From: Acidobacteriota bacterium
GTDB lineage: Bacteria; Acidobacteriota; UBA6911
Assembly (NCBI GenBank): GCA_016929335.1
Contig: JAFGIY010000180.1
Location: 1 to 64,000 of the forward strand
Direction: 5' to 3'
Length of the DNA stretch: 64,000 nt
Part shown: positions 35,780 through 43,800 of the stretch, one piece after another
How the letters are laid out: every line of letters begins with the position of its first letter
Position numbering within the stretch: the first letter of the stretch is position 1
Notes under the pieces: model-generated
Told to the model about the DNA's origin: nothing
Seen by the model: only the letters and a program-made list of their open reading frames with translations
Databases searched by the model: none
Program-made: the position numbers and the translations under genes

Positions 35780-36607
35780 TCAGGCGGCATTAGGAGCTAT
35801 GCGGAAGATTGCCGTGTAGCGGAGAGTCGCCAGGCAGCGTTGTGGAGCAAAAACGGCCAGATCCAATACAACGTAATGGTCCCCGTCTCTCTCGAATTTA
35901 TCGTAAACGCGTCCACGCGTTTCGATGGTGCATTCTTCTTCCAGCAGGTTCAGATTCTGCACATAGCTGGATACGTCAATCCATGCAGAAATCCCATAGT
36001 TGACCGCCAGGATCTGGCTGGCCCGGTTCGCCAGCCAGCCGGGATGCATCATTCTTTCGTAAAGAGGATGATGATCGCGGATCGTTTTCCTGCAGTATTG
36101 CCAGTGAATATTCCAGTTGAATTCGGAAACCACGGGAGCAAGCGACTCTCCCACCTGCAGTGTATCGAGGGACATGGGACGATTAAGTTTGGCGCGTCCG
36201 GCCGGGTAATCTTCCAGCGAAGGCTCCGGCGCAACTTTTTGCGGCGGCAGCTTCGCAACCCCGATTCCGCAAGTGGCTCCCTGATTATTGGATGCCCTGT
36301 AGTCCAGCGATAGGGCGCCGTCATCGGCGACAGAAGTGATGACTCCTCCCACATGGATTTCTTCGCCCTCATAAATCGGGCGAAGAAAATGCACTTCCGC
36401 TGAACCGCGTTCCAGCCATTCTCTTCCCATCAATTCAATCAGCGGGCGGGACATGTAGGCAAAGATCGATACTCCGGGCACAAGGCCTGCGCGGAATCCG
36501 TACCGGCGCGCGTATTCATCGTCCTGAATCCGGTTGCTGGAGTCGACAGAGTCAATCGATGCCTTTATCCGGTGCTCCGGAAGGGAGGCGCCCACGCTAA
36601 AATGCAT
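35780..36607 (-). CDS. MaoC-like double-hotdog protein
   Basis: This 275-residue protein looks like two fused hotdog domains. The first (about residues 15-120) contains RRYGFRAGLVPGVSIFAYMS and FLRPIYEGEEIHVGGVITSV, the substrate-side pattern of MaoC-like dehydratases and thioesterases. The second (about 150-270) contains HHPLYERMMHPGWLANRASQ. The usual hydratase motif is not cleanly present, so activity on an acyl-CoA is inferred and the reaction is uncertain. The ATG at 36607 is preferred to a TTG at 36640. No acyl-CoA pathway genes are adjacent other than the FlK-type thioesterase across the repeat region. Confidence 0.7.
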   Translation of the reverse strand: MHFSVGASLPEHRIKASIDSVDSSNRIQDDEYARRYGFRAGLVPGVSIFAYMSRPLIELMGREWLERGSAEVHFLRPIYEGEEIHVGGVITSVADDGALSLDYRASNNQGATCGIGVAKLPPQKVAPEPSLEDYPAGRAKLNRPMSLDTLQVGESLAPVVSEFNWNIHWQYCRKTIRDHHPLYERMMHPGWLANRASQILAVNYGISAWIDVSSYVQNLNLLEEECTIETRGRVYDKFERDGDHYVVLDLAVFAPQRCLATLRYTAIFRIAPNAA

Positions 36608-36678
36608 TGCGTCCAATCTCCATCTCAGAGTTCGATGCAAACAGCCGTTACTGGAATTAGGAACAAAATAGCATAAAA

Positions 36679-36822
36679 GCAGTCGGCAGTCATCAGTCGG
36701 CAGTCGGCAGTAGCCTGATGACGGCTGAGGATTTGATTATCAGTTTGGTTATTCCGGCTGCTGTTGCACTACTGCCGACTGCCGACTGCCCACTGCCGAC
36801 TGCCGACTGCCGACTGCCGACT
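36679..36822. repeat. Inverted repeat of GTCGGCA heptamers
   Basis: The left arm (about 36679-36714) carries AGTCGGC units, and the right arm (about 36768-36822) carries at least five GCCGACT units in opposite orientation. The core of about 50 bases is unrelated. The element sits in the divergent gap between the double-hotdog gene and the thioesterase gene. Confidence 0.75.
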
Positions 36823-36881
36823 ATTTTCATTGATCGGGCGGCGATTCAGGGACTATTCTCTCCCTTCACGCGAGGGGATAT

Positions 36882-37238
36882 ATGCAGACTTTCGAGAGTA
36901 TCAAACCGGGATTGACGGCTGAAAAAATACTAACGGTGGATGAATCACTGTCGGTTACTCATACCAAGGTTCCGATGCTGTCTACTCCGAAAATGATTGA
37001 TCTGATGGAGGGAGTCTGCAAAGACCTTATACAAAGCCATCTGCCTCCGGAATTCATAACCGTGGGCTATGAAGTGCATATCAGGCACAAGGCCGCCGCT
37101 CCGCTCGGTACACATATAAAATCCTGGTGCAAGCTGCTGGAGGCAGACGGTCGCAAGCTGTTGTTTGAGGTCCGTGTCACCGCCGGCGAGATAGTCATTG
37201 GAGAGGGTCAGCACCGCCGAACGATAATTCCGTATTAA
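36882..37238 (+). CDS. FlK-type hotdog thioesterase
   Basis: This 118-residue hotdog protein resembles fluoroacetyl-CoA thioesterase FlK and its wider family. Thr35, Glu43 and His69 have exactly the spacing of the FlK catalytic residues Thr42, Glu50 and His76. They lie in LSTPKMIDLMEG and YEVHIRHKAAAPLG. It probably hydrolyses a small acyl-CoA. Family membership does not imply fluoroacetate use. GAGGGG lies five bases upstream of the ATG. The stop codon overlaps the stop of the convergent symporter gene. Confidence 0.82.
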   Translation: MQTFESIKPGLTAEKILTVDESLSVTHTKVPMLSTPKMIDLMEGVCKDLIQSHLPPEFITVGYEVHIRHKAAAPLGTHIKSWCKLLEADGRKLLFEVRVTAGEIVIGEGQHRRTIIPY

Positions 37239-38680
37239 CGACTGCCGGCTGCGGGCTGCCGGCTGAAACACAGGCTTGCCACATAGCCGGTGGCAAATGT
37301 GATCGCCGTGCCGATCAGAACGTACCAGGTGAAGGCGATCGTTCCGAAACTCCAGATAGCCAGCATGGAAAGCAAACCCACGGCCATGCCTATTATGGAA
37401 CCCTTTTCATTTGCCCTGCGGGTCATGATTCCCAGGAGAAATGTTCCCAGCATGCTGCCGTAGGTGATCGAGGCGATGGTCAATCCCACTTCCAGAACAG
37501 ACTTCACTCCCCGTGATAAAACGGCCGGTATTATAAGAACAATTCCCCAAAAAACCGTAATCCACCGTGATTGCTGCAATTGGTCGCGTTCGGATAATTC
37601 TTTTTTGATGAACGGCCGCAGAAAGTCCACGGTGGTTGTTGCCGCCAGCGAATTCAGAGAACCGCTGAGCGTAGACATGGCTGCTGCCAGAATTGCCGCC
37701 ACCATGAGCCCGCGGATTCCATGGGGTAGATAGGTGACGATAAAAGCGGGGAAAATCCTGTCGTAGTCAGTGGGTTGCATTTCAGCAGGATGATAACTGT
37801 AGAAACTGAACAGCAATATTCCGACGATCAAAAACAGGGCGAATTGAAGCAAAATAATGACTCCGCTGGAAAGCAGTGCAATCTTGCTGTCTCGTTCGTT
37901 CCTGGCTGCCAACAGGCGCTGCACAATTAATTGATCAACTCCATGGCTGGCGATATTAAGGAAAGTCCCGCCGATCACTCCGCCCCAAAAGGTATAGGGG
38001 ACTTGGAAATCCAGCGAAAAATTCCAGAACGCAAACTTGTGGCCGGCGACGGCGAAGACACCATGCCAGCCGCCGGGAATTAAGCCCAGAATTGCGAAAA
38101 AGGCGACCATCGTGCACCCCAGGTATATGAACAACTGGACCACATCGGTCCAGATCACGGCGGTCAAGCCTCCTTCAAAGGTATAAATGAGAGTCAGCAC
38201 GAAGATAATCAGAATGGACCAGATGTCTCCCGAACCCAATACCAGTCCCACAACGATTGCTATTGCATACATGCGTACGCCGTCCGCCATGGCCCGCGTG
38301 ATCAGGAACATGCTGGCGGTCGCGTGTTTTGTTCGGGGGCCGAACCGACGCTGCATCAACTCATAAGCGGTATACATCTCTCCCTTGAAATAGGCCGGGA
38401 TCAATACAAAGGATATAAAAATCCGCCCGACCAGATATCCGATAACAAGCTGCAGGAAAGACATGTTTCCGGCAAAGGCAATGCCGGGAGTGCTGATAAT
38501 CGTAAACGTGCTGGTCTCCGTGGCTACAATAGAAAGAGAAAGCGCCCATGCCGGCGTTTTCCTGCCGCCAAGAAAGTAGGTGTGTATGGACTGCTGCTTT
38601 TTGCGGAAACGGCTGCCATATAGCGTGATGGCCGCCAGATATGCAATGACAATGGTTGCATCCAGCCAATTGAAACCCAT
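37235..38680 (-). CDS. Sodium:solute symporter (SSS family)
   Basis: This protein of about 481 residues has about 13 transmembrane segments. Motifs include YFLGGRKTPAWALSLSIVAT, ETSTFTIISTPGIAFAGN, LAAAMSTLSGSLNSLAATTT and ASHGVDQLIVQRLLAARNER, the SSS family pattern. The solute could be a sugar, myo-inositol, proline or other small molecule. I cannot tell from sequence. The start may be at 38680 (with GGAG about seven bases upstream) or at an ATG at 38692. The C-terminal residues RQPAAGSR are encoded by a CCGGCTG-type repeat, and the stop overlaps that of the thioesterase gene on the other strand. Confidence 0.9.
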   Translation of the reverse strand: MGFNWLDATIVIAYLAAITLYGSRFRKKQQSIHTYFLGGRKTPAWALSLSIVATETSTFTIISTPGIAFAGNMSFLQLVIGYLVGRIFISFVLIPAYFKGEMYTAYELMQRRFGPRTKHATASMFLITRAMADGVRMYAIAIVVGLVLGSGDIWSILIIFVLTLIYTFEGGLTAVIWTDVVQLFIYLGCTMVAFFAILGLIPGGWHGVFAVAGHKFAFWNFSLDFQVPYTFWGGVIGGTFLNIASHGVDQLIVQRLLAARNERDSKIALLSSGVIILLQFALFLIVGILLFSFYSYHPAEMQPTDYDRIFPAFIVTYLPHGIRGLMVAAILAAAMSTLSGSLNSLAATTTVDFLRPFIKKELSERDQLQQSRWITVFWGIVLIIPAVLSRGVKSVLEVGLTIASITYGSMLGTFLLGIMTRRANEKGSIIGMAVGLLSMLAIWSFGTIAFTWYVLIGTAITFATGYVASLCFSRQPAAGSR

Positions 38681-38839
38681 CAGGGACTCCATTGAAAACG
38701 GTCCCTCATAGTAACCCAAAGCCACGAAGACTCAAAGCAATTGGAAGCAGCAGGAAATTGCCTGAAATTGGTATTCTAGGGAATGGGGTTGCCATGATAA
38801 CCTGATTACTCTATTTCGAACAAGGAGAGGCAGATTACC

Positions 38840-39913
38840 GTGAAGTCCTTAACAAAATTATCCGTTCCAGGGTTTTTATTGCTCTTTGCCGGAGTATGCT
38901 TCCCGCAAGGAGGAGCCAAGGCTCCAACGTCTCAACCTAAAGCGGCTGTTTCAACGGCCAAACCGGCAGCCAAAGCCGAGCGCGCGGCAGCGACAGACTC
39001 CATTTTCCCGGCAGTCGTTGCCAAGGTGAACGGGCAGGCAATTCCAGGTCGGGATCTCGAAGAACTGGTGCAGCGGGAATTGACTTCTATAGGCAATCCG
39101 GAATGGAAAAACCTTCGGGAGGAATACCGCCATCAGTTAACCCTGGACCTTCTGACCGGGCTGATCAATTCCAAACTTCTCTATCAGAAAGCGCTTGCCG
39201 GCGGATATAAGGCTACCGACGCGGAGGTCCAGGCTGAACTTAAGAAGATAGCCGAGACCTTCTCCAGTGATGCTGAAATGAATGCAGCATTGGCAAGTCG
39301 AAACACAGACCGCGCGGCTCTGGAGAAAGGTTTATACGAAAACCTTACGATGGCGAAGTTTATTGAAGAAAACGTCCATAAGAAGATTGTCGTGACTCAA
39401 GAAGACCTTGCGAAATATTATTCGAGCAATCCGAAGGATTTTTATCACCCCGACATTGTCCGTACAAGCCATATACTCATTCAGCCGGCAGGAGAAACCG
39501 CGGAACAGGACGCCAAAGCCAGGGAGCGTGCCGAAACTCTCCTTGCACGCGTCAAAAGGGGCGAGGATTTTGCCAAACTGGCAAGAGAAAATTCGGTCGA
39601 TGCCTCAGCCTCGCAGGGCGGCGATGTTGGATTTATGGCCAGAGATGCGCTGGATCCCGACTACGCGGAAGCGGCCTTTTCCGTCCCTGTAGGCGAAGTC
39701 AAATTGATCAAATCCAAATTCGGCTACCACGTCATGAAGGTGACCGATAAAAAGAAAGAAGGCGTGTCTGCTCTTGATGAAGTGAAGGAGAACCTCACTG
39801 AATTCTTAAAGAATGAAAAAGCGAATGAGGAAGTGAACAGACTGGTCAACCAGCTTCGGAATGAAGGAGAAATCGAAATACTCATCCCGACAACCCGGGC
39901 TTCAAATCCCTAA
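38840..39913 (+). CDS. SurA/PpiC-type periplasmic peptidyl-prolyl isomerase
   Basis: This 357-residue secreted foldase has a signal peptide, an Ala/Pro/Lys-rich linker to about residue 50, a SurA-like N-terminal chaperone domain at about 60-195, and a parvulin domain at about 205-310. The parvulin motifs are TSHILIQ, GEDFAKLARENSVDASASQG and FGYHVMKV. It probably assists folding of outer-membrane or periplasmic proteins. The start is a GTG at 38840 with AAGGAGAGG about nine bases upstream. No other envelope biogenesis gene is immediately adjacent except the DedA protein downstream. Confidence 0.92.
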   Translation: MKSLTKLSVPGFLLLFAGVCFPQGGAKAPTSQPKAAVSTAKPAAKAERAAATDSIFPAVVAKVNGQAIPGRDLEELVQRELTSIGNPEWKNLREEYRHQLTLDLLTGLINSKLLYQKALAGGYKATDAEVQAELKKIAETFSSDAEMNAALASRNTDRAALEKGLYENLTMAKFIEENVHKKIVVTQEDLAKYYSSNPKDFYHPDIVRTSHILIQPAGETAEQDAKARERAETLLARVKRGEDFAKLARENSVDASASQGGDVGFMARDALDPDYAEAAFSVPVGEVKLIKSKFGYHVMKVTDKKKEGVSALDEVKENLTEFLKNEKANEEVNRLVNQLRNEGEIEILIPTTRASNP

Positions 39914-40128
39914 TCCATGCAGGCCATGAATGGACCCGGCGCGGCCGGAGGCCGCAACCCAATAGAGGTTAGCGGATAGGGCGGTCGCGCCGGAGCTATC
40001 AGCCGTCAGCCTTCAGCTTAAGAACAGGTTTTGCTGCCCCAAAAAGCCAAGCTGTGGCGCAGTACTGTGAATTCACTTGCATAAGAAATGCATATCCGTT
40101 CGTGACTTGCCTTTTTAGACCTGATTGG

Positions 40129-40198
40129 ATCGGCGAACCGACCCCTGAATCTGCCACTCCAAATTCAGCACGAATTCAGGAGGGGCCGGAGAGCCGAT
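40129..40198. repeat. Long imperfect hairpin in a 356-base intergenic region
   Basis: ATCGGC and CCCCTGAAT on the left pair with ATTCAGGAGGGG and GCCGAT on the right, interrupted by short mismatches, around a core of about 20 bases. The rest of the gap (39914-40269) holds a smaller GC-rich inverted repeat near 39945-39960 and GCTGA-type units near 39995-40020. There is no T tract after either arm, so it is not a typical terminator. Confidence 0.5.
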
Positions 40199-40269
40199 TT
40201 GCGTCGACCGGTTTACTCCCTTGAATATGCTGTTGCTCTCCTTGATTCCTGTGATATTTTGAACTCCAA

Positions 40270-40884
40270 ATGGAAACGGCCGCTCATTGGATTGCCCATT
40301 ATGGATATATAGCCATCTTTTCGCTCCTCAGCCTCGGGATCCTCGGCATCCCGGCTCCGGAGGAGTGGCTGCCGACCTTTGCCGGGTATCTTACCTATAA
40401 AAACACTCTTCGATTATGGCCTGCCTTCGCTGCAGTCTCGCTCGGCAGTATGTGCGGAATTACAGTCACCTATATGCTTGGTCGGAGCCTGGGTCTCTAT
40501 GTGATTCTGCGCTACGGCCGGATACTTCGCGTCAAGCAGGAAGATCTGGACAAAGCTCATGCCTGGTTCGACCGCTTCGGCGCCTGGGTGCTGTTCGGAG
40601 GGTATTTCATCCCGGGCGTGCGCCATGTGACCGCCCTTATTGCGGGGGCCTCCAAGTTGCGGTATTTGGTTTTTTCCGCTTTTGCTTATGCGGGTGCGGT
40701 TGTCCGGGCTGCCATCTTTATCGGGCTCGGCTATTATTTTGGGGATGAGTGGTCCAAAGTCGTGAAGTGGATAGAGATGCATTCCGCAATTTGCGCCTCG
40801 ATCACCGGAGCCGTCATCTTGGTTTGCCTCATTCGCAAGTACGGGAAAAAGCGGAAGGATGAAAAGACAGTTGGTAGCCTGTAG
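40270..40884 (+). CDS. DedA-family membrane protein
   Basis: This 204-residue protein has four or five membrane segments and the DedA/VTT domain. Motifs are PEEWLPTFAGYLTYK and GGYFIPGVRHVTALIAGAS, the latter containing the conserved Arg of the family. DedA proteins are linked to flipping of undecaprenyl phosphate or phospholipids and to membrane homeostasis. No clear ribosome-binding site precedes the ATG. The last residues come from a region with GTAGTCGATAGGCGGCAG repeat-like sequence. Confidence 0.88.
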   Translation: METAAHWIAHYGYIAIFSLLSLGILGIPAPEEWLPTFAGYLTYKNTLRLWPAFAAVSLGSMCGITVTYMLGRSLGLYVILRYGRILRVKQEDLDKAHAWFDRFGAWVLFGGYFIPGVRHVTALIAGASKLRYLVFSAFAYAGAVVRAAIFIGLGYYFGDEWSKVVKWIEMHSAICASITGAVILVCLIRKYGKKRKDEKTVGSL

Positions 40885-40907
40885 TCGATAGGCGGCAGTG
40901 AAGTTCA

Positions 40908-43577
40908 TTAGCGCCGGCCGAGGCTGATCATATTGGCGAAGATGCGGAAGGCGCCGGGATTGATTGCGGGCAGCTGGCGGAACCAGGCATAGGCTGTGTA
41001 GATATAATTCCCCTTGCCATACCGTGCGTACAACATGCCGCCATTCTGAGGAGCATCGACCGGATCATTGCCCGAGAGCAGCGACGTATAGCGCTGATCC
41101 CACGTGTTCATGAAATACAAACCGCGTTCCTGAACCCAGCCGCGGAAGTCATCTTCGGTGATCCGGTTGGGTTGATTGAATAGAGGATGCGCCGGATCGA
41201 GAATACGGATAGGTGAATCTTCGACCGTGATCCTGTCTGAACTGGAAACGCTCATCGGATACGGGCCGAAAAGAAACGGCGAGCCCATTCCGCTGCCCCC
41301 AGGCCCACCCGAGGGTCTGACATACTGCACGATCAGATTGCCCCCATCGGCGACATAGTTCAGGAGACGCTGATTATTGGTTTGGAGAGCCGTATTGACG
41401 TTATAAGCCCGGATCCCGGTGATGATGGTTGAAAAGCCGGAAAGGTCGCCGAAAGCGAGATCGTTTGCCGAAAGAATCCTCGGCTTGATTCCAAGCCGTT
41501 CCAATGCGGCAGGAATTTCATCGCCTGCCCCCGCGATGTATCCGACCGCAAGGTTCGGAGCAACGCTAATATCAAATCGCTCGATTATCGATTGAGATGG
41601 ACGATACAAATGCCTGGTCCAATTCTCCGGATAGGAAATGACATCATAGCCGCGCTGGTATGTCTTACCGCCTGCCGTGGCAATGGCCTTAACCTGATAG
41701 CTGCCCGGCTTGGTTTCAGACTGCGATTGAAGCATGAATTTGGCGGAGAAAGTTTCGCCTTTGCGGGACAGGCTGAAATCCAGTTCTCCAGGCTCTGAGC
41801 GCCATCCCTCCGGCGAAAAAAGCTTCAGCTTTCCTTTTACTCCGCTTCTCTGATTGTTTAGCACGGAGACCTGGAACTTGTGCGTTTCGGACTTCGAGCC
41901 GGTCGGAGAAATTTCAATGGCCGGATTCATACTTACCGAAAGCGCCGGCACGATCTGAAAATCGACAAAATCCGATCCACGCAACGGGTCGCCGGCCTCC
42001 GCCATTCCATTTGCCTCGACAAAAAACTCGACTCCCTGATATGCATATGTGACAACAAAGGAGATCTCTTCGGTCCGGCTGAACGGGAAAAACAAGCTCC
42101 GGCTATTTCTCAACTGATATCGGGCGTCGGTGCTTTTCTCAAGATGCCAGTATGGTTCAGTGGGTTGAGCATCCGGCAGTATCCTGCAAAAAGCCCTGGC
42201 AGTCAGGGAACTGCGCCCTGCCACTTCTTTCCCCTTCAGCCGGCCAACTTCCCAGTCGGTATCCGCTTCAATTCCCCCCGAGGCAAAAGCCACATCTGCG
42301 ACTGTAAAGCTTTCAGGCCCTTGATTGCATAAGAGCAATTCAATCGGCATCCTTTCGCCGGGCACAGCTGTCGGTTCGCCGGTTTTTATAACCAGACGTA
42401 TTCCCAGCACTGCGTTTGCGGCTTTATGGAAATCGAGAAGTTTGATTTGAAGCGCATCTTCGACGGTTTTTTTTGCAGACTCCGGCAGGGAAGATTTCCT
42501 GATTTTCTCGATGCACGTTCTGAGAATTCCGGCTCCCCTGGCTACGGCTTTGGCGCTCTTTTCAGGAGAGGAGATCTGGAAGACACTCAAAGCTTCCTCG
42601 GCAGCCTTCTGGATTTCGACAAGATCGTCCTTGAGGAAAGGGACAGCCTGCTTGTCATCTCCGGCCAGATCATAAATGGCTTGCAGCGAAGTATCGATGG
42701 AAGCGAAAAAGGAATCGCCAGCCGTTTGATCTCTTGCAACCGATTCCACCATTCGAAAGGTCTCATAAGCTATACCCGGAAGCGCGTAGGTGTTTCCGGT
42801 CCCCTGCGTCCTGTGTTTGCTATAGCCTTCGGCTGCTATTTCTCGATAGGAGCGGCCGAGAATCGGATCGTAATCTCCTACAGGCACTTTGACAATCTGC
42901 GGCTTTTCTCCACCGGAGGAAGGCTCACTCCCTGCACGCGAACTGACATATAGCCTTTTTGCCTGCCAGGGTTGGAGTCGTTTGGGGAATCTCTGAGGGT
43001 CGCCGGCTGCCCGGAACGCTTCCCTTGCAAGAATGCCCGCCGCCTGATGATGGCCGTGACCATCGGCGGAATCCCCCTGGAATCTGGAAATAATGACCGT
43101 AGGCCGCCACCGGCGAATAAACTCAACCAGCTCCTGCAAGGCAGCATCGTGTCCCCACTTCGATAGGGTTTCTTCGGCGTTTTTCGAGAATCCAAAATCA
43201 AGGTTGGATCCGAAATAAAGTTCAGATCCATAGTACCGACAGGCTTCGAGCCCTTCTCCCGTACGAACCAGTCCCAACGCTTCATATTTTTCGTTGCCGA
43301 GAATGTTTTGTCCGCCCTCTCCGCGTGTGAGGCAAAACAGCGCCGTTTGCGCGTGAAATTTCCGGCTGAGCCAGGTTAGTGTCGCCGCGCTTTCGTCATC
43401 CGGATGAGCGATTATATGGAGCACGCGAGCATACACGGGCAGTTTTTTCAATGCAGCCAGCGTCCCTGCGGTGCCGCGATCCTCCGGGAGGAGATATACA
43501 TTACGGTTGTCTGCCCACACTCCCGCCAGCGCCGCCAGTATCAGGAGAATAGCAGTCAGCAAAATATATCGTTTCAT
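40908..43577 (-). CDS. Large secreted PIG-L/LmbE-family deacetylase
   Basis: This 889-residue protein has a signal peptide (MKRYILLTAILLILAALAGV then WA) and a PIG-L N-acetylglucosaminyl deacetylase domain at about residues 45-260. The zinc motif is IIAHPDDE, with a second histidine cluster in DGHGHHQAAG. The remaining 600 residues form beta-rich domains and a C-terminal region with a type 1 glutamine-amidotransferase-like look (LNYVADGGNLIVQYVRPSGG, YARYGKGNYIYTAYAWFRQL). The ATG at 43577 has GGGAG six bases upstream, while the longer reading would translate a G/C-rich repeat. BshB, the deacetylase of bacillithiol synthesis, is far smaller and cytoplasmic, so this is not simply BshB, even though bshC is next to it. 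Confidence 0.88.
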   Translation of the reverse strand: MKRYILLTAILLILAALAGVWADNRNVYLLPEDRGTAGTLAALKKLPVYARVLHIIAHPDDESAATLTWLSRKFHAQTALFCLTRGEGGQNILGNEKYEALGLVRTGEGLEACRYYGSELYFGSNLDFGFSKNAEETLSKWGHDAALQELVEFIRRWRPTVIISRFQGDSADGHGHHQAAGILAREAFRAAGDPQRFPKRLQPWQAKRLYVSSRAGSEPSSGGEKPQIVKVPVGDYDPILGRSYREIAAEGYSKHRTQGTGNTYALPGIAYETFRMVESVARDQTAGDSFFASIDTSLQAIYDLAGDDKQAVPFLKDDLVEIQKAAEEALSVFQISSPEKSAKAVARGAGILRTCIEKIRKSSLPESAKKTVEDALQIKLLDFHKAANAVLGIRLVIKTGEPTAVPGERMPIELLLCNQGPESFTVADVAFASGGIEADTDWEVGRLKGKEVAGRSSLTARAFCRILPDAQPTEPYWHLEKSTDARYQLRNSRSLFFPFSRTEEISFVVTYAYQGVEFFVEANGMAEAGDPLRGSDFVDFQIVPALSVSMNPAIEISPTGSKSETHKFQVSVLNNQRSGVKGKLKLFSPEGWRSEPGELDFSLSRKGETFSAKFMLQSQSETKPGSYQVKAIATAGGKTYQRGYDVISYPENWTRHLYRPSQSIIERFDISVAPNLAVGYIAGAGDEIPAALERLGIKPRILSANDLAFGDLSGFSTIITGIRAYNVNTALQTNNQRLLNYVADGGNLIVQYVRPSGGPGGSGMGSPFLFGPYPMSVSSSDRITVEDSPIRILDPAHPLFNQPNRITEDDFRGWVQERGLYFMNTWDQRYTSLLSGNDPVDAPQNGGMLYARYGKGNYIYTAYAWFRQLPAINPGAFRIFANMISLGRR

Positions 43578-43591
43578 AGCAGTCTCCCGGT

Positions 43592-43800
43592 GTGGGAAAG
43601 GGGAAGAGGGGCAAAGGGGTAAAGGGGTAAAGGGGAAAAGGGGTAGAGGGGGAAAGGAAACTGCCTTAAATATCTTTTTTTCACGTTTTGATTTCCGTTT
43701 GATACTCTCCATTGTTAAAAGCCGTCCGCCTATACATGCACATCAACGCGAACGTGCTCAACCCCTCTACCCCTCTACCTCTCAACCCCTCTACCCCTTG
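43592..43800. repeat. G-rich/C-rich inverted repeat with G-quadruplex potential
   Basis: The left arm (about 43592-43660) contains at least four GGGG runs separated by four to seven bases. The right arm (about 43759-43800) is the C-rich complement built of CCCCTCTA units. The plus strand of the left arm satisfies the simple G-quadruplex pattern. The left arm lies upstream of the PIG-L start and the right arm extends into the last codons and stop of bshC. Confidence 0.75.

Noticed and set aside
36679-36822. GTCGGCA heptamer arms considered as a CRISPR array
   Set aside because: Units are 7 bases with no unique spacers of constant length, arms are inverted, and no cas genes are present.
40908-43712. 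Longer reading of the PIG-L gene starting at 43712
   Set aside because: The extra N-terminus would translate the G/C-rich repeat (Pro/Leu/Phe low complexity). The start at 43577 has a good ribosome-binding site and signal peptide.
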